Shown here: one piece after another, positions 36,922 through 46,854 of the stretch
Numbering within the stretch: the first letter of the stretch is position 1
How the letters are laid out: every line of letters starts with the position of its first letter
Assembly (NCBI RefSeq): GCF_902196135.1
Contig: NZ_CABIKE010000002.1
Span: 164,296 to 228,295 of the forward strand
DNA length: 64,000 bases
Direction: 5' to 3'
Source: Helicobacter suis
Lineage (GTDB): Bacteria; Campylobacterota; Campylobacteria; Campylobacterales; Helicobacteraceae
Program-made: the position numbers and the translations under genes
Notes under the pieces: model-generated
What the model was told of the DNA's origin: nothing
Database searches by the model: none
The model's input: only the letters and a program-made list of their open reading frames with translations

Positions 36922-38402
36922 TAAAAAACATCAGGGACAGGGGTCTGCTGGGGTTCTTGGTAAAAAGTAGTGGGTTTATATTCCCCATCTTGGCTTTCTA
37001 TTGGATCTTCAAAACGCGTATAAGCTTTATTAAAGAGTATTTTAACCGTACCAATATCTCCATTGCGGTTTTTGGCTAAAATAAGCTCTGCTTGCTCAAT
37101 GCCCTTAGTGCTTTCATAAATAGCCTTTTTCTCGGCATTGAATTGTTGTTCTAATTTTTTAGCCTCCTCATTCTTTCCTTCTTTGCGCAACTTAGCTAAA
37201 CGATCGTTGTGATCGCGTTGTTTATAGACTGCATCGCGGTAAAGAAACAAGACTTGATCGGCATCTTGTTCAATTGCACCGCTATCTTTTAAATCAGAGA
37301 GAATAGGCCGCCTATCCTCACGGCTTTCTAAAGAGCGATTAAGCTGGGCTAGAGCGATAATAGGGGTTTGTAATTCTCTAGCGAGGGTTTTAAGACCTCT
37401 ACTGATTGTAGCGATTTGTTCATGCCTGTTTAAACTTTGATCGCTAGCCATTAATTGTAAATAATCAATAATAGCAAGGGTGATCTCAGGGCATTTTCTT
37501 TTAAGTTGGCGCAATTTAGAGCGCACATGTTGGATTGTTAAAATACTGGTATCATCAATGAATAAAAATTTGTGGTAGATGTTTTGGGCGCTTCTGCTAA
37601 GATTTTCCCAATCCTCATCGCTTAGATTGCCAATTTTAAGATTGTGTAAATGTAGCGAGGTGAGATTAGAAAGTAGACGCATCATAAGTTGCTCTGCTCC
37701 CATTTCCATGCTAAAAATCGCCACTCCCTGATTGTGATTAAGGGTTGTTTTTGCTATGTTAAGCACTAGACTAGTTTTACCCATACTAGGGCGCGCCCCT
37801 ATTATAATGAGATCGCCGGGTTGAAAGCCCCCTGTATAATCATTTAACTTATTAAAACCAGTATCCACCCCCGTAACTCTTTGATTACCCTTTAACTTAG
37901 CTTCTTTAATAAGATCAAGGGTTTGTTTGAGTACGCTTTTCACATCTTTAAACCCTCCCTGTGTTGTTTGTAAAGAGAGAGCATAAAGATCGCGCTCAAT
38001 GCTATCCATAATGGCTTGGCTAGATTTTGCTTGATCGCACTCTGTATGGATTTGTCTAGCCAAATTTAAAAGGTTTCTACGGCAGGCGGCTTCTTTAATC
38101 GCATGGATATAGGCGCTTAAATTGGCTAAAGGAGTTGTACCCATTATGGCGGTTAAAGCCTCTGTGGTTTTTTCATCGCCCTTTATTTCTACTTTCTTGT
38201 TAAGAAAGTGCGCATCTACGGGGCGTTTTTCCTCATACAATTCATTACATAACTCAAAAAGATTTTGGTGCGCTTCGTAGTAAAAGTCTGAAGGTTTAAG
38301 CTCTCTGGCAAACTCTTCATATTGCTGGCTTTCTAAAAGAGCAGAAAGTACCACGCGCTCCATAGAGATTAAATCAGAATCAAGGGAGGTTACATTTTGC
38401 AT
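36921..38402 (-). CDS. dnaB: Replicative DNA helicase
   Basis: 493 residues. The N-terminal helical domain begins SMERVVLSALLES; the linker leads to the RecA-like domain with Walker A GARPSMGKTS (202-211), the motif GVAIFSMEMGAEQLMMRLLS, Walker B LAIIDYLQLM and the arginine-finger region LKDSGAIEQDADQVLFLYRD. An insert rich in charged residues after YRDAVY (LAKLRKEGKNEEAKKLEQQF) matches the Helicobacter-specific insertion. It overlaps nnrDE by 13 bp. Confidence 0.96.
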   Translation of the reverse strand: MQNVTSLDSDLISMERVVLSALLESQQYEEFARELKPSDFYYEAHQNLFELCNELYEEKRPVDAHFLNKKVEIKGDEKTTEALTAIMGTTPLANLSAYIHAIKEAACRRNLLNLARQIHTECDQAKSSQAIMDSIERDLYALSLQTTQGGFKDVKSVLKQTLDLIKEAKLKGNQRVTGVDTGFNKLNDYTGGFQPGDLIIIGARPSMGKTSLVLNIAKTTLNHNQGVAIFSMEMGAEQLMMRLLSNLTSLHLHNLKIGNLSDEDWENLSRSAQNIYHKFLFIDDTSILTIQHVRSKLRQLKRKCPEITLAIIDYLQLMASDQSLNRHEQIATISRGLKTLARELQTPIIALAQLNRSLESREDRRPILSDLKDSGAIEQDADQVLFLYRDAVYKQRDHNDRLAKLRKEGKNEEAKKLEQQFNAEKKAIYESTKGIEQAELILAKNRNGDIGTVKILFNKAYTRFEDPIESQDGEYKPTTFYQEPQQTPVPDVF

Positions 38403-39790
38403 GCAAGCATCTCTAAATTAGAAATAAGTTTTTCTGGGGTGAGGGCATAACTTTCTTTGTAAGCAGCAGCAGCTAAGCCGTGGGCTAGACTAGCATGAAT
38501 AGCTGCATCTAAAAGAGTATAACCCTGTGCTAAAAGTGCAACCACTAATCCAGCTAGTACATCTCCACTCCCTCCCTTAGCCAGAGCGCTATTACCCAGA
38601 GGGTTAATAAAAATGCGGCCGTTATAGGCAATAAGTGTATTAGCCCCTTTTAAGAGTAAAACCACATGTGGGAAAGTTTGGCTAAATTCATGAGCTAATT
38701 CCCATTTAGAGCGTAGTAAAGTGGGTAAATCTAGCTTAAAGCCTAGCGTTTTTAAAAGCGCTAAAAATTCTTTAGGATGGGGTGTGAGAACAAGAGAATA
38801 GGGCTTTTTAAGCCACTCTTTTAACAAGGGTTCGTAAAATAAATCCGCATCTAGCACACATGCCCCCTGTTCTAGCATTTGTTCTATAAAAGCGGGTTTT
38901 ACTCCCATACCCATGCCAATAGCAAAGGCGTTGGCTTGAGTAGGGATTTCTTTAGCATACACAAGCTCTATTGGTTTGCTTTGGCTTAGGCTAGCTGCTC
39001 CTAAAATACTCACCATTCCAGCCCCAAAGGCTAAAGCACTCTTAGCGCTAATTAATCCGGCTCCACTTTGCTCACCCACATACACACATGCATGGCCAAA
39101 ATATCCCTTATGTACATTTTGTTTTATGCGTTTAGGTAGACACAGATCGCAACTCTCTAATAAATTAAAAGGAGTCTCTGTTTCATACAAAGAGCGCCCT
39201 ATTCCTAAATCCGCTACAACAATCTCTCCGGTAAAATCTTTGGCCATGTCGCTAAATAAACTTGCCTTTAAAGCCCCCATGCACACACTCACATGGGCAT
39301 TAAATGCCACAGAACTAATATAACCATTTTGATCAATGCCGCTAGGTATATCACAGGCCACGCGCCATTGCCCTAATGCATTCATCTGTTTAATTAAATC
39401 CTGCATTTGCTGATCTAACTCCCCTTGTAATCCTGATCCAAATAAACAATCTACCAGCACAGCACAGGGGGTTAAATTGCTTATCATTTCTACTTGAGTA
39501 CACAGGGCGCGCTGGTATTGGATACGGCACAAGGCACTTTTAGGCTCTTTAGCGCTAAAAACTTGTACGCGATAACTTGTGCCCTGTAAATGCCTAGCCA
39601 AAGCATAGCCATCGCCTCCATTGTCTCCACCCCCACAAACAATTAAAATCTTCTCCCCCCTTTTAGCTTGCTTTGTAATAACCTGTTTTAAAGCTATGGC
39701 CGCATTTTCCATAAGCAATTCTGGCTCTAATTGATAGAGCATACAGGCGCGCTTGTCTAGTTCTTGACTGTCTTTATAAATAGCTTGCAT
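38390..39790 (-). CDS. nnrDE: Bifunctional NAD(P)H-hydrate epimerase / ADP-dependent dehydratase
   Basis: 466 residues, a fusion of two repair domains. Residues 1-210 are the epimerase (ENAAIALKQV, VCGGGDNGGDGYALARHL, FGSGLQGELD, CDIPSGIDQNG). Residues 220-466 are the ribokinase-like dehydratase (HKGYFGHACVYVGEQSGAGL, LTPHPKEFLALL, NPLGNSALAKGGSGDVLAGL). It repairs hydrated NADH and NADPH. The gene opens the minus-strand run that continues through dnaB, comEC and psd. Confidence 0.93.
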   Translation of the reverse strand: MQAIYKDSQELDKRACMLYQLEPELLMENAAIALKQVITKQAKRGEKILIVCGGGDNGGDGYALARHLQGTSYRVQVFSAKEPKSALCRIQYQRALCTQVEMISNLTPCAVLVDCLFGSGLQGELDQQMQDLIKQMNALGQWRVACDIPSGIDQNGYISSVAFNAHVSVCMGALKASLFSDMAKDFTGEIVVADLGIGRSLYETETPFNLLESCDLCLPKRIKQNVHKGYFGHACVYVGEQSGAGLISAKSALAFGAGMVSILGAASLSQSKPIELVYAKEIPTQANAFAIGMGMGVKPAFIEQMLEQGACVLDADLFYEPLLKEWLKKPYSLVLTPHPKEFLALLKTLGFKLDLPTLLRSKWELAHEFSQTFPHVVLLLKGANTLIAYNGRIFINPLGNSALAKGGSGDVLAGLVVALLAQGYTLLDAAIHASLAHGLAAAAYKESYALTPEKLISNLEMLACKM

Positions 39791-40029
39791 GCTAACCCCC
39801 TAAAGGGCTCATTATATCCAATAGTTTTTAAAGGCTCTCATGCCAAAACTAAATTATCTTTTAACGATCAAATTATTTGGGGGTAATGTAGCGGCTAATA
39901 ATCAGACCCTAGAGGGGCAATTATCCTAAAAATCACCACTAAAAGCCGTGTACTGCAATATTAAATATTAGCAATTCTCAATCATAAAGAGAGGCATCTT
40001 TTATGGTAATTTTATTCAAACCCCCTTTC
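39791..40029. other. Divergent intergenic region
   Basis: Part of a 300 bp gap between nnrDE and the alpha/beta-hydrolase. No open frame of note. An AT-rich palindromic stretch (TAATATTTAATATTGC on the minus strand, around 39957) might be a regulator site. Near 39894 a short stretch (cggctaataatcagaccctag) loosely resembles the 3' end of the acetyltransferase genes further on, but the match needs gaps. Confidence 0.3.
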
Positions 40030-40058
40030 TTGACAAGCACTCATGTTAGGCCTATAAT
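40030..40058 (+). promoter_or_regulatory. Consensus sigma-70 promoter of the alpha/beta-hydrolase gene
   Basis: TTGACA (40030-40035), a 17 bp spacer and TATAAT (40053-40058) form a perfect consensus promoter, rare in Helicobacter, which normally lacks a -35. The start codon is 33 bp downstream, after an AAAGGA ribosome site. Confidence 0.75.
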
Positions 40059-40091
40059 GCGCGCGCCTTAAGAATATAGAAAGGATTAGTT

Positions 40092-41149
40092 ATGCGTCTA
40101 TTTTTAGTCTTTTTTGCTATGTTGTGCCTCACTCTGTATGCCCAGGATTTTAAAACAACGGGTACAGAGCCAAGTCTAATTAAGGGCAATAATTTTTATG
40201 TGAGTGCGCGGGTTAAAGTCCAAGAAGTGCGCTTTAAAAACCAATATGGATTAGAGGTGGTCGGAAAACTCTTTACTCCAAAAAACATGCAAAAGGGCAA
40301 AAAATACCCCGCTCTTGTGGTCGGGCATCCTATGGGCGCTGTTAAAGAGCAATCTGCAAGCCTTTATGCCACAAAAATGGCAGAAAAGGGTTTTGTGGCT
40401 TTAGCCTTTGATTTAAGCTTTTGGGGAGAGAGTGCGGGGCTTCCGCGCAATGGCGTGCTACCTGACATGTTTGTTGAAGACTTTAGCGCAGCGGTGGATT
40501 ATTTACAGACTAGGTCCTTTGTTAATCCAGAAGAAATTGGGGTTTTGGGGATCTGTGCTAGTGGGGGGTTTGCACTGGCTGCTGCTAAGATTGATTTGCG
40601 CATTAAAGCTGTAGCCACTGTGAGCATGTAAACACAGGAGAGGCAGCGCGCTATGGAATTAGGCACTCCACTACAAAAGAGCAAAGGCAGGCTCTTTTAA
40701 AGAAGGCTAGCAAAGAGCGCACAGAGGAATTTTTAAGCGGCAAAGTTAAAGAATATGTGCTAGGTACTCCCTTAAAAATTACCAAAAATTCCAATCCAAT
40801 AGAAAAAGAATTCTATGATTTTTACCGCACACAAAGAGGTGAGTACACACCAAAGGGTGCACCCAGAGACAAAACAACCATGCCCACTTTAACAGGGATT
40901 GTTAAATTCTTAAACTTTTATCCCTTTGAAAATTTGGATTGGATTTCTCCTCGTCCGCTACTTTTTATCACAGGCGATCATGCCCATTCTAAAGAATTTA
41001 GCGAGTCTGCCTACAAAAAGGCAAAAGAGCCCAAAGAGCTTTATTATGTGAAGGGAGCCGGGCATGTGGATTTATACGACAGGGCGGATAAAATTCCTTT
41101 TGATAAAATAGCGTCGTTTTTCAAACACAATTTAGAGAAAGGAAAATAA
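40092..41149 (+). pseudogene. Secreted alpha/beta-hydrolase, frameshifted
   Basis: The first frame encodes a signal peptide (MRLFLVFFAMLCLTLYAQD) and the front of a YcjY-like alpha/beta-hydrolase: LVVGHPMGAVKEQSA and the nucleophile elbow LGICASGG, where the usual Ser is Cys (GxCxSGG form). It stops at TAA 40629 after ATVSM. The +2 frame takes over at 40628 (VNTGEAARYGIRHSTTKEQRQ) and runs to 41149 with PRPLLFITGDHAHS (acid) and KGAGHVDLYDR (His). The frames join near 40628, so a small indel there has broken the gene; there is no homopolymer at the site. It is preceded by a perfect promoter and followed by the acetyltransferase after 2 bp. Confidence 0.85.
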
Positions 41150-41151
41150 AA

Positions 41152-41721
41152 ATGTCTGATTTAGATATTTTTGTTAGAGACTTAACCGGTGAGCCGATAG
41201 ATATGGCCGATCCTGAATTCCCCAAGATTCTTAAAGTGATCATGAACGCCCAAAGGCTTATCCACAGACTCAACACGGAACTTTTAAACAGCGAGCAAGT
41301 AGGCGAGTTGATGAGTGAGTTAACAGGTAAACCCTTTGATGAGAGTAATTGGATTTTGCCCCCCTTTTATACAGATTTTGGGCGCAATATTAATTTTGGG
41401 AAAAACTGCTTTATCAATCAGAATTGTACCTTTATGGATAGGGGAGGCATTAGTATTGGGAACGGGGTTTGGATTGCCCCTAGAGTGTGTTTAACCACCA
41501 CTAACCATGACTTTAATCCCTATAAACGCCAAGTTACTTTTTCTAAGGGGATTGTAATTAAAGAGCGCGTCTGGATTGGGATTAATGCAGTCGTGTGCCC
41601 GGGTGTTACTATTGGAGAAAATTCTATTATAGCAGCGGGTTCTGTGGTAACTAAAGATGTCCCGCCTAATGTGATTGTGGGGGGCAATCCGGCTAAAATT
41701 ATCAGACCCTTAGAATTTTAA
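41152..41721 (+). CDS. Maa-like hexapeptide-repeat O-acetyltransferase, copy 1
   Basis: 189 residues. The N-terminal helical region is of the maltose-acetyltransferase type ([25 protein letters not shown]), then comes a left-handed beta-helix ([48 protein letters not shown]). The expected catalytic His is present in [11 protein letters not shown] (His119). It should transfer acetyl from acetyl-CoA to a sugar or similar acceptor. It follows the broken hydrolase by 2 bp and is 75 bp from copy 2; the two share long nearly identical DNA in the 3' half. Confidence 0.9.
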   Translation: MSDLDIFVRDLTGEPIDMADPEFPKILKVIMNAQRLIHRLNTELLNSEQVGELMSELTGKPFDESNWILPPFYTDFGRNINFGKNCFINQNCTFMDRGGISIGNGVWIAPRVCLTTTNHDFNPYKRQVTFSKGIVIKERVWIGINAVVCPGVTIGENSIIAAGSVVTKDVPPNVIVGGNPAKIIRPLEF

Positions 41722-41728
41722 GTGTGTG

Positions 41729-41757
41729 TTGACAAATATCTCAAATTAACTTAGAAT
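41729..41757 (+). promoter_or_regulatory. Promoter cassette 1
   Basis: TTGACA, 17 bp, TAGAAT, followed by ggcgggctttttattttt. It starts 8 bp after the stop of acetyltransferase copy 1 and is 40 bp before copy 2. The same cassette recurs at 49750 and 50397. Confidence 0.8.
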
Positions 41758-41796
41758 GGCGGGCTTTTTATTTTTTATTAGTAAAGGTAGATAAAG

Positions 41797-42372
41797 ATGT
41801 CTGATTTAGATATTTTTGCTAGAGATTTAGCCGGTGAATACATAAGTATGGACGATCCTGAGTTTGGTAAAATTTTTGAAGTGATCATGAACGCCCAAAG
41901 ACTCACCCACAAACTTAACACGGAATTTTTGAGTAAAGAGCAAATAGGCGAGTTGATGAGCGAGTTAACAGGTAAACCCTTTGATGAAAGTAATTGGATT
42001 TTGCCCCCGTTTTATACAGATTTTGGGCGCAATATCACCTTTGGAAAAAATTGCTTTGTCAACAATTGTTGTACTTTTATGGATCGCGGAGGAATTAGCA
42101 TTGGTGATGGGGCATTTATCGCCCCTAAGGTGTGTTTAACCACCACTAACCATGACTTTAATCCCTATAAACGCCGGGTTACTTTTTCTAAGGGGATTGT
42201 AATTAAAGAACGCGTCTGGATTGGGATTAATGCAGTCGTGTGCCCGGGTGTTACGATTGGTGAAAATTCTATTATAGCAGCGGGTTCTGTGGTAACTAAA
42301 GATGTCCCGCCTAATGTGATTGTGGGCGGTGTTCCAGCTAAAGTTATTAGACCCTTAGAGTTTGAATCTTAG
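41797..42372 (+). CDS. Maa-like hexapeptide-repeat O-acetyltransferase, copy 2
   Basis: 191 residues, collinear with copy 1 and identical to it over most of the 3' half ([36 protein letters not shown]), with more differences in the N-terminal helix and coil. The catalytic His is kept. The last residues are FES instead of F, so the 3' end departs from the other copies just before the stop. It is driven by promoter cassette 1. Tandem duplication with later gene conversion is the simplest origin. Confidence 0.9.
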   Translation: MSDLDIFARDLAGEYISMDDPEFGKIFEVIMNAQRLTHKLNTEFLSKEQIGELMSELTGKPFDESNWILPPFYTDFGRNITFGKNCFVNNCCTFMDRGGISIGDGAFIAPKVCLTTTNHDFNPYKRRVTFSKGIVIKERVWIGINAVVCPGVTIGENSIIAAGSVVTKDVPPNVIVGGVPAKVIRPLEFES

Positions 42373-42542
42373 TATTAAGCAGACAAACAAGAGATGATTT
42401 AACTTATCAGCCAAGCCTAAATAATCTAATAAAGCCTTGACTCCTTATAGCTAAATTAGGGGCTTTACCAAGCGCATTAGCCTATTAGCGGTTTTTTTAT
42501 TTTATAGTTTTGTTATTGTAACGGGTAATATAGGACTTTCTC

Positions 42543-44296
42543 ATGTTTAAGATGATTCTGGTTTTTTGCTTGCTTCTAATCGGGGGGGGGGGGGGGGTGA
42601 ATTAAGCGGGGCAGATATTCGCAACGGGTTTTTTATTGGCGCTGAATTTGGGGTACAAAGCCAAAATCTCCAATCTACTAGCTTTTTAGCATGCCCAAAT
42701 TGTGGACTGATTAATGGAGAACCAAGTGGCTATTCTTCTTCTGTTACAAACTTGACTAGAGGGCTAAATGAGGATATTAAAAAAGCGCTTAGCCAACTAC
42801 AAAACTTGCAAAATCGCATCAATGCAACTAAGGATAAATCCCAACACATAAGTTATTCTAGTGATCTAGATGCGTTAGAACAAGAAATTAGTAACGCTAT
42901 TGCGCGTCTTACTAGTGTCTTAGATCTCTATCCTAAAAGCAAACAAAATCAAGAAGTCCTTTCTACTTATAGCCAACTACTAAGCCAAATCAAGAATTTA
43001 GATAAACAGCTTATCTCAGAGATAAAGAGCTATGACAATCAGTTTAACTACAACACAAATGTTAACAGCTACAACAGCGCTAAAAATTCTCTAGCCCCAA
43101 ACATTAATAGCGCTTCTAGTACAAATAGCGTTGCAACAAGTGTACAAAGTATTATCAATGATTTAAAGACAATTACTAGTCTGGATCAAAGTCTAAGCAG
43201 TCAATATAATCAATATAGCAATGAGGGTATCAATGATGCGCGTGCTGTAGCTAGCGTGTTAACCCAAGCATTACAAGGAGGACAATCACAAGCTGAAAAT
43301 TTTCTTAATGGCTTGCTAAATGCAATTGATTCTAATTTACCTAATACAAATTTTGATCAGCTCATCGCGGTGGTAAACTGGTTTGCACAAATGGCTAAAG
43401 AGATTCAAAGCCAGTGCCCCCAATACGAAGTCTACTTATTGGCGGTATACAAAAACGCTTTTAGCGATATTGCAGTAACAGGTACGGGATTTATCCCTAG
43501 CGCAATACAAGTATTTGGTAACCCACCTAAGTTTAACTACCAAAATTTTAGCCCGCAAATTATGAGTTTACAAAATATACACCCTAGTTTAGAGTCAATG
43601 ATTCAAAGCATTTACTCTACCCAAAGATTTTTTGAGAATATGCGTTATAACGCCGGTATTTTGCTAGGTTGGCAGCATTTTTTTAGTAAGCATTTTGGCT
43701 ACTCTATTTATTCAGATCTAGGTTATGGCTATGTGAATAGCCCGCTACTTAAAAACTTGAGTGTTTTTAAAGCGTTGCAAAATGTCTCCATAGATTTAGG
43801 GGCTAATCTAATTTTTGATTTCAATACACCTAAAAGCAACTCTACCCCCGTGTTTTATGGCATGTTTGCAGGTGTGCAAGGGGGCAGTACTAACTGGGTT
43901 TTAACCGGCCCAGTAGAGAGTTGGCGCGCCTCTTATAATACAAGCGTAGATTTGGGTTTGCGTTTGCAGTTTAATACAAATATTATCAAGTGGGGAGTTG
44001 ATATTCCTGTAGTCCCCCATGAGATTAATTGGCAATCTGGCTTTAATCATCTTGAACTTGATAATAATGCCAAAGACATCGGGTTTTTTATAACCTATGA
44101 AAAATTATTTATGCACCGCGCTTCAGGCCACTGGTATATTATGCGCCACAAACGCTATAGCGCTCCGCACATTAGCAAGTATTCCACTTATCCTGCCTAT
44201 CCCACTTATCCCATTTTCAAGACAAAAAGGCAAAAAGGCCACACAAAAAAGCGTTATTTGTGCTGGCCTATTAATGCTTTATCCAAGCCAGAATAA
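42543..44296 (+). CDS. Phase-variable Helicobacter outer-membrane protein, OFF in this sequence
   Basis: The ATG at 42543 opens a signal peptide (MFKMILVFCLLLIG) that runs into the G16 tract and then stops at TAA 42603. With 17 or 14 G the frame would enter the long open frame beginning ELSGADIRNGFFIGAEFGVQSQ. That frame has the Helicobacter OMP layout: an N-terminal strand, a helical Asn/Gln/Ser-rich head with CPNCG..C, then barrel strands (LGWQHFFSKHFGYSIYSDLGYGYV, VFYGMFAGVQGGSTNWVLTG, DLGLRLQFNTNIIKWGVDIPV). The ending is odd: after YEKLF come Tyr/Pro-rich residues (YSTYPAYPTYPIF) and a basic tail that crosses the prp terminator and overlaps prpD by 18 bp. Confidence 0.85.
42582..42597 (+). 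repeat. G16 tract within the OMP signal peptide (phase switch)
   Basis: Sixteen G directly after the signal-peptide codons of the OMP gene. Sixteen puts the two parts of the gene in different frames; 14 or 17 would join them. This is a translational ON/OFF switch by slipped-strand mispairing. Confidence 0.92.
44221..44269 (-). terminator. Rho-independent terminator of the prpEBCD operon
   Basis: On the minus strand AGGCCAGCACA pairs with TGTGTGGCCT (one bulge) around a 13 nt loop, followed by TTTTTGCC and TTTTTG. It begins 10 bp after the prpD stop and lies inside the 3' end of the oppositely oriented OMP frame. Confidence 0.7.
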
Positions 44297-45733
44297 GTCG
44301 CTAAATTCATTAAAATACATCTCTTCTAAGGCTTCTTTGTCCTCAAAGAGATTTAAGATAATCTTACATTTTTTTGGGTCTAAGCGGGTGGCTAGATTGG
44401 CTTTAAACTTTGAAACTAATAAGGGTATGCCCTCATCTCTTCTTCTTTTATGGCCTATTGGGTATTCTACCTCTATCTTTTTGCTATGCGTGCCATCTTT
44501 AAAAAAGACTTGTAGGGCATTGGCAATACTTCTTTTATCCCTATCTAAATAGTCTTTGTTATATCTTTCCTCTACTTCTATAATCATCTTAGCTCTGAGT
44601 GCATCAATGCGCGCATCTTTAGCCACCGCGTCCTCATAATCATCAGCCACCAAACGCCCAAAGATCAAAGCTATAGCAACCATGTATTGTATGCAGTGAT
44701 CTCTGTCTGCTGGATTAGATAAAGGACCTGTTTTATTAATGATGCGGTGGGCTGATTCTTGGGTTGAAATAATGATTTTTTCAATTTCATCTAAGCGGTG
44801 TTTGATCTCATCATGCAAGATTAAAGCGGCCTCAACCGCTGTTTGGGCATGAAACTCAGCTGGAAAAGAAATCTTAAAAAGCACATTTTCCATAACATAG
44901 CTTTTAAAATCTTGCTGTAAGCTGAGTTTTTTACCCCTCATTTTTACAGCCTCATAACCCCAAAACTTAGCGCTAAGCACAGAAGGATAGCCCATTTCAC
45001 CGCTCTTAGCCTTTAGGGCTAAATCCACACCGCGGCTAGAAGCATCACCAGCTGCCCAGCTTTTTCTACTACCTGTATTTGGAGCATGGCGATAAGTTCT
45101 TAGAGCGCCTCCATCTATGAAGGCATGCGAAATAGCGCTTAAAATTTCATCAAAATTACATTGTAAAAGCTTAGCAGCTACAGCACTACTTGCTACCCTG
45201 ACTAATAAAACATGATCTAAACCAACCTTATTAAAACAATTATCAAGGGCTAAAATACCTTGAATCTCATGGGCCTTTATCATGGCTTTTAAGACACAAG
45301 AAACTTTTAAGGGCTCTTTGTTATTTGCTAGATTTTTACGGCTTAAATAATCAGCTAAAGCAAAAATAGCGCCTAGATTATCGCTAGGATGCCCCCATTC
45401 AGCTGCTAACCATGTATCATTAAAATCAAGCCATCTTATCATAGTACCTATATTAAAGGCAGCCCTTATTGGCTCTAGTTGGTAAGAAGTGCCCGGAATT
45501 TTAGCCCCCAGTGGTCTAAACTCAGCCCCCTCAACACTAGGCCCTAAAAGCTTAGTGCAAGCAGGATATTTTAAGGCTAAAAGCCCACAGCCTAAAGTAT
45601 CCATCAAACAATACCTAGCTGTTTGCATGGCAAGTTCGCTTGTTATCTCATATGTATCTACATATTTTGCTATCTTAACTATTAGCTCATCAAATTCTGG
45701 ACGCTTTGCATCTAAAATACCCATATCACTCAC
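44279..45733 (-). CDS. prpD: 2-Methylcitrate dehydratase
   Basis: 484 residues, the MmgE/PrpD length. Recognisable blocks are CLMDTLGCGLLAL, WLDFNDTWLAAEWGHPSDNLGAI, AYRHAPNTGSRKSWAAGDA-like TYRHAPNTGSRKSWAAGD and FPAEFHAQTAVEAAL. It dehydrates 2-methylcitrate to 2-methylaconitate in the propionate-degrading cycle. It is last in prpEBCD, overlaps prpC by 4 bp and is followed by a terminator. Confidence 0.94.
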   Translation of the reverse strand: MSDMGILDAKRPEFDELIVKIAKYVDTYEITSELAMQTARYCLMDTLGCGLLALKYPACTKLLGPSVEGAEFRPLGAKIPGTSYQLEPIRAAFNIGTMIRWLDFNDTWLAAEWGHPSDNLGAIFALADYLSRKNLANNKEPLKVSCVLKAMIKAHEIQGILALDNCFNKVGLDHVLLVRVASSAVAAKLLQCNFDEILSAISHAFIDGGALRTYRHAPNTGSRKSWAAGDASSRGVDLALKAKSGEMGYPSVLSAKFWGYEAVKMRGKKLSLQQDFKSYVMENVLFKISFPAEFHAQTAVEAALILHDEIKHRLDEIEKIIISTQESAHRIINKTGPLSNPADRDHCIQYMVAIALIFGRLVADDYEDAVAKDARIDALRAKMIIEVEERYNKDYLDRDKRSIANALQVFFKDGTHSKKIEVEYPIGHKRRRDEGIPLLVSKFKANLATRLDPKKCKIILNLFEDKEALEEMYFNEFSDLFWLG

Positions 45734-46854
45734 TTGTTTTTCCTATCTTGTATTTTAATAAAGGCTCTTGGCTCTACGCCTATGTATTTGCTACTTGGCC
45801 GTATAAGTTTGTTATTGGCTCTTTGTTCCTTAATGTGAGCACACCAGCCACTAACCCTACTCATGATAAAAATGGGTGTGAAATAAGGCGTGGGTATGCC
45901 CATAAAATGGTAAGCAGAAGCGCTATAAAAATCTGCATTAGGTGGGAGGGTTGGGCGCTTTTGCTTCATTAAATTTTCTATGGCCTCACTGATTTTAAAA
46001 AGCAGGCTATCGCCCCCTAAATACCTGCTATGTTCTTTAATTAAAGCACTACGCGGATCCCCACCAAGACCATAAATACGATGCCCAAAACCCATTAAAA
46101 GCTCTTTGTTGGCTAATTTTTCTAAAACACCTTCAATAGCCTCATCTACACTTTTAAAACTAGAAATCAAATACATAGTTGCCTCATTTGCTCCGCCGTG
46201 CAAAGGCCCTCTTAAAGACCCTATAGCAGCACAAACAGCACTAAAAATATCACTCTTAGTAGAGGCACAAACCCTAGCTGTAAAAGTAGAGGCGTTAAAT
46301 TCATGCTCTGCATACAATATCAAAGAGCACTGCATGGTTTTAATAAAATCTTGCTTGGGTTCTTTAAGCTTTAATTTTTCTAAAAAATACCCAGCGATGC
46401 TATCTTGCTTTGAATGAAAATCTATCTCTTTTTTAGAGTGTGTGTAGTGGTGATAATAACAAAGCACACTTGGCAAAATGGCCAAAAGCCTAATGATCTT
46501 TTCATCTTGATCTTTAAAATCCTCTTTTTCACTTTCTAAAGCACCTAGGGCTGCAACTGCGGTTTGCATCACATTCATCGGATGTGCGTTTTTAGGCATA
46601 GCCCTTAAAATGGCCTTTAGTGGCTCACTTAAAGCTCTTTGAGCGATGATTTTTTGTTTAAATGCTTGCAGCTGTTCTTCTGTTGGCAACACACCAAATT
46701 GTAATAAATAAGCCACCTCTTCAAATGTAGCATACCTAGCTAGATCTTCAATGGCATAGCCATAGTAATTAAGACCATTGCCAAGCCCGCATGTACAGAT
46801 TGCACTCTCTCCAGCTATCACACCGGCTAAACCGCCTTGTTTTTTCTCACTCAT
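45730..46854 (-). CDS. prpC: 2-Methylcitrate synthase
   Basis: 374 residues, short type-I citrate-synthase family. Motifs are [60 protein letters not shown] with the active-site His, [25 protein letters not shown] and the C-terminal Asp region [13 protein letters not shown]. By context it condenses propionyl-CoA with oxaloacetate rather than acting as the citrate synthase. It overlaps both neighbours by 4 bp. Confidence 0.94.
   Translation of the reverse strand: MSEKKQGGLAGVIAGESAICTCGLGNGLNYYGYAIEDLARYATFEEVAYLLQFGVLPTEEQLQAFKQKIIAQRALSEPLKAILRAMPKNAHPMNVMQTAVAALGALESEKEDFKDQDEKIIRLLAILPSVLCYYHHYTHSKKEIDFHSKQDSIAGYFLEKLKLKEPKQDFIKTMQCSLILYAEHEFNASTFTARVCASTKSDIFSAVCAAIGSLRGPLHGGANEATMYLISSFKSVDEAIEGVLEKLANKELLMGFGHRIYGLGGDPRSALIKEHSRYLGGDSLLFKISEAIENLMKQKRPTLPPNADFYSASAYHFMGIPTPYFTPIFIMSRVSGWCAHIKEQRANNKLIRPSSKYIGVEPRAFIKIQDRKNK

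Noticed and set aside
39890..39915. A further acetyltransferase 3'-end remnant upstream of the hydrolase
   Set aside because: The resemblance (cggctaataatcagaccctag) needs two gaps and lacks the following promoter cassette at the right distance.
44097..44552. Open frame spanning the OMP end and prpD end in another phase
   Set aside because: It overlaps two better supported genes and the terminator, and has no start signal.
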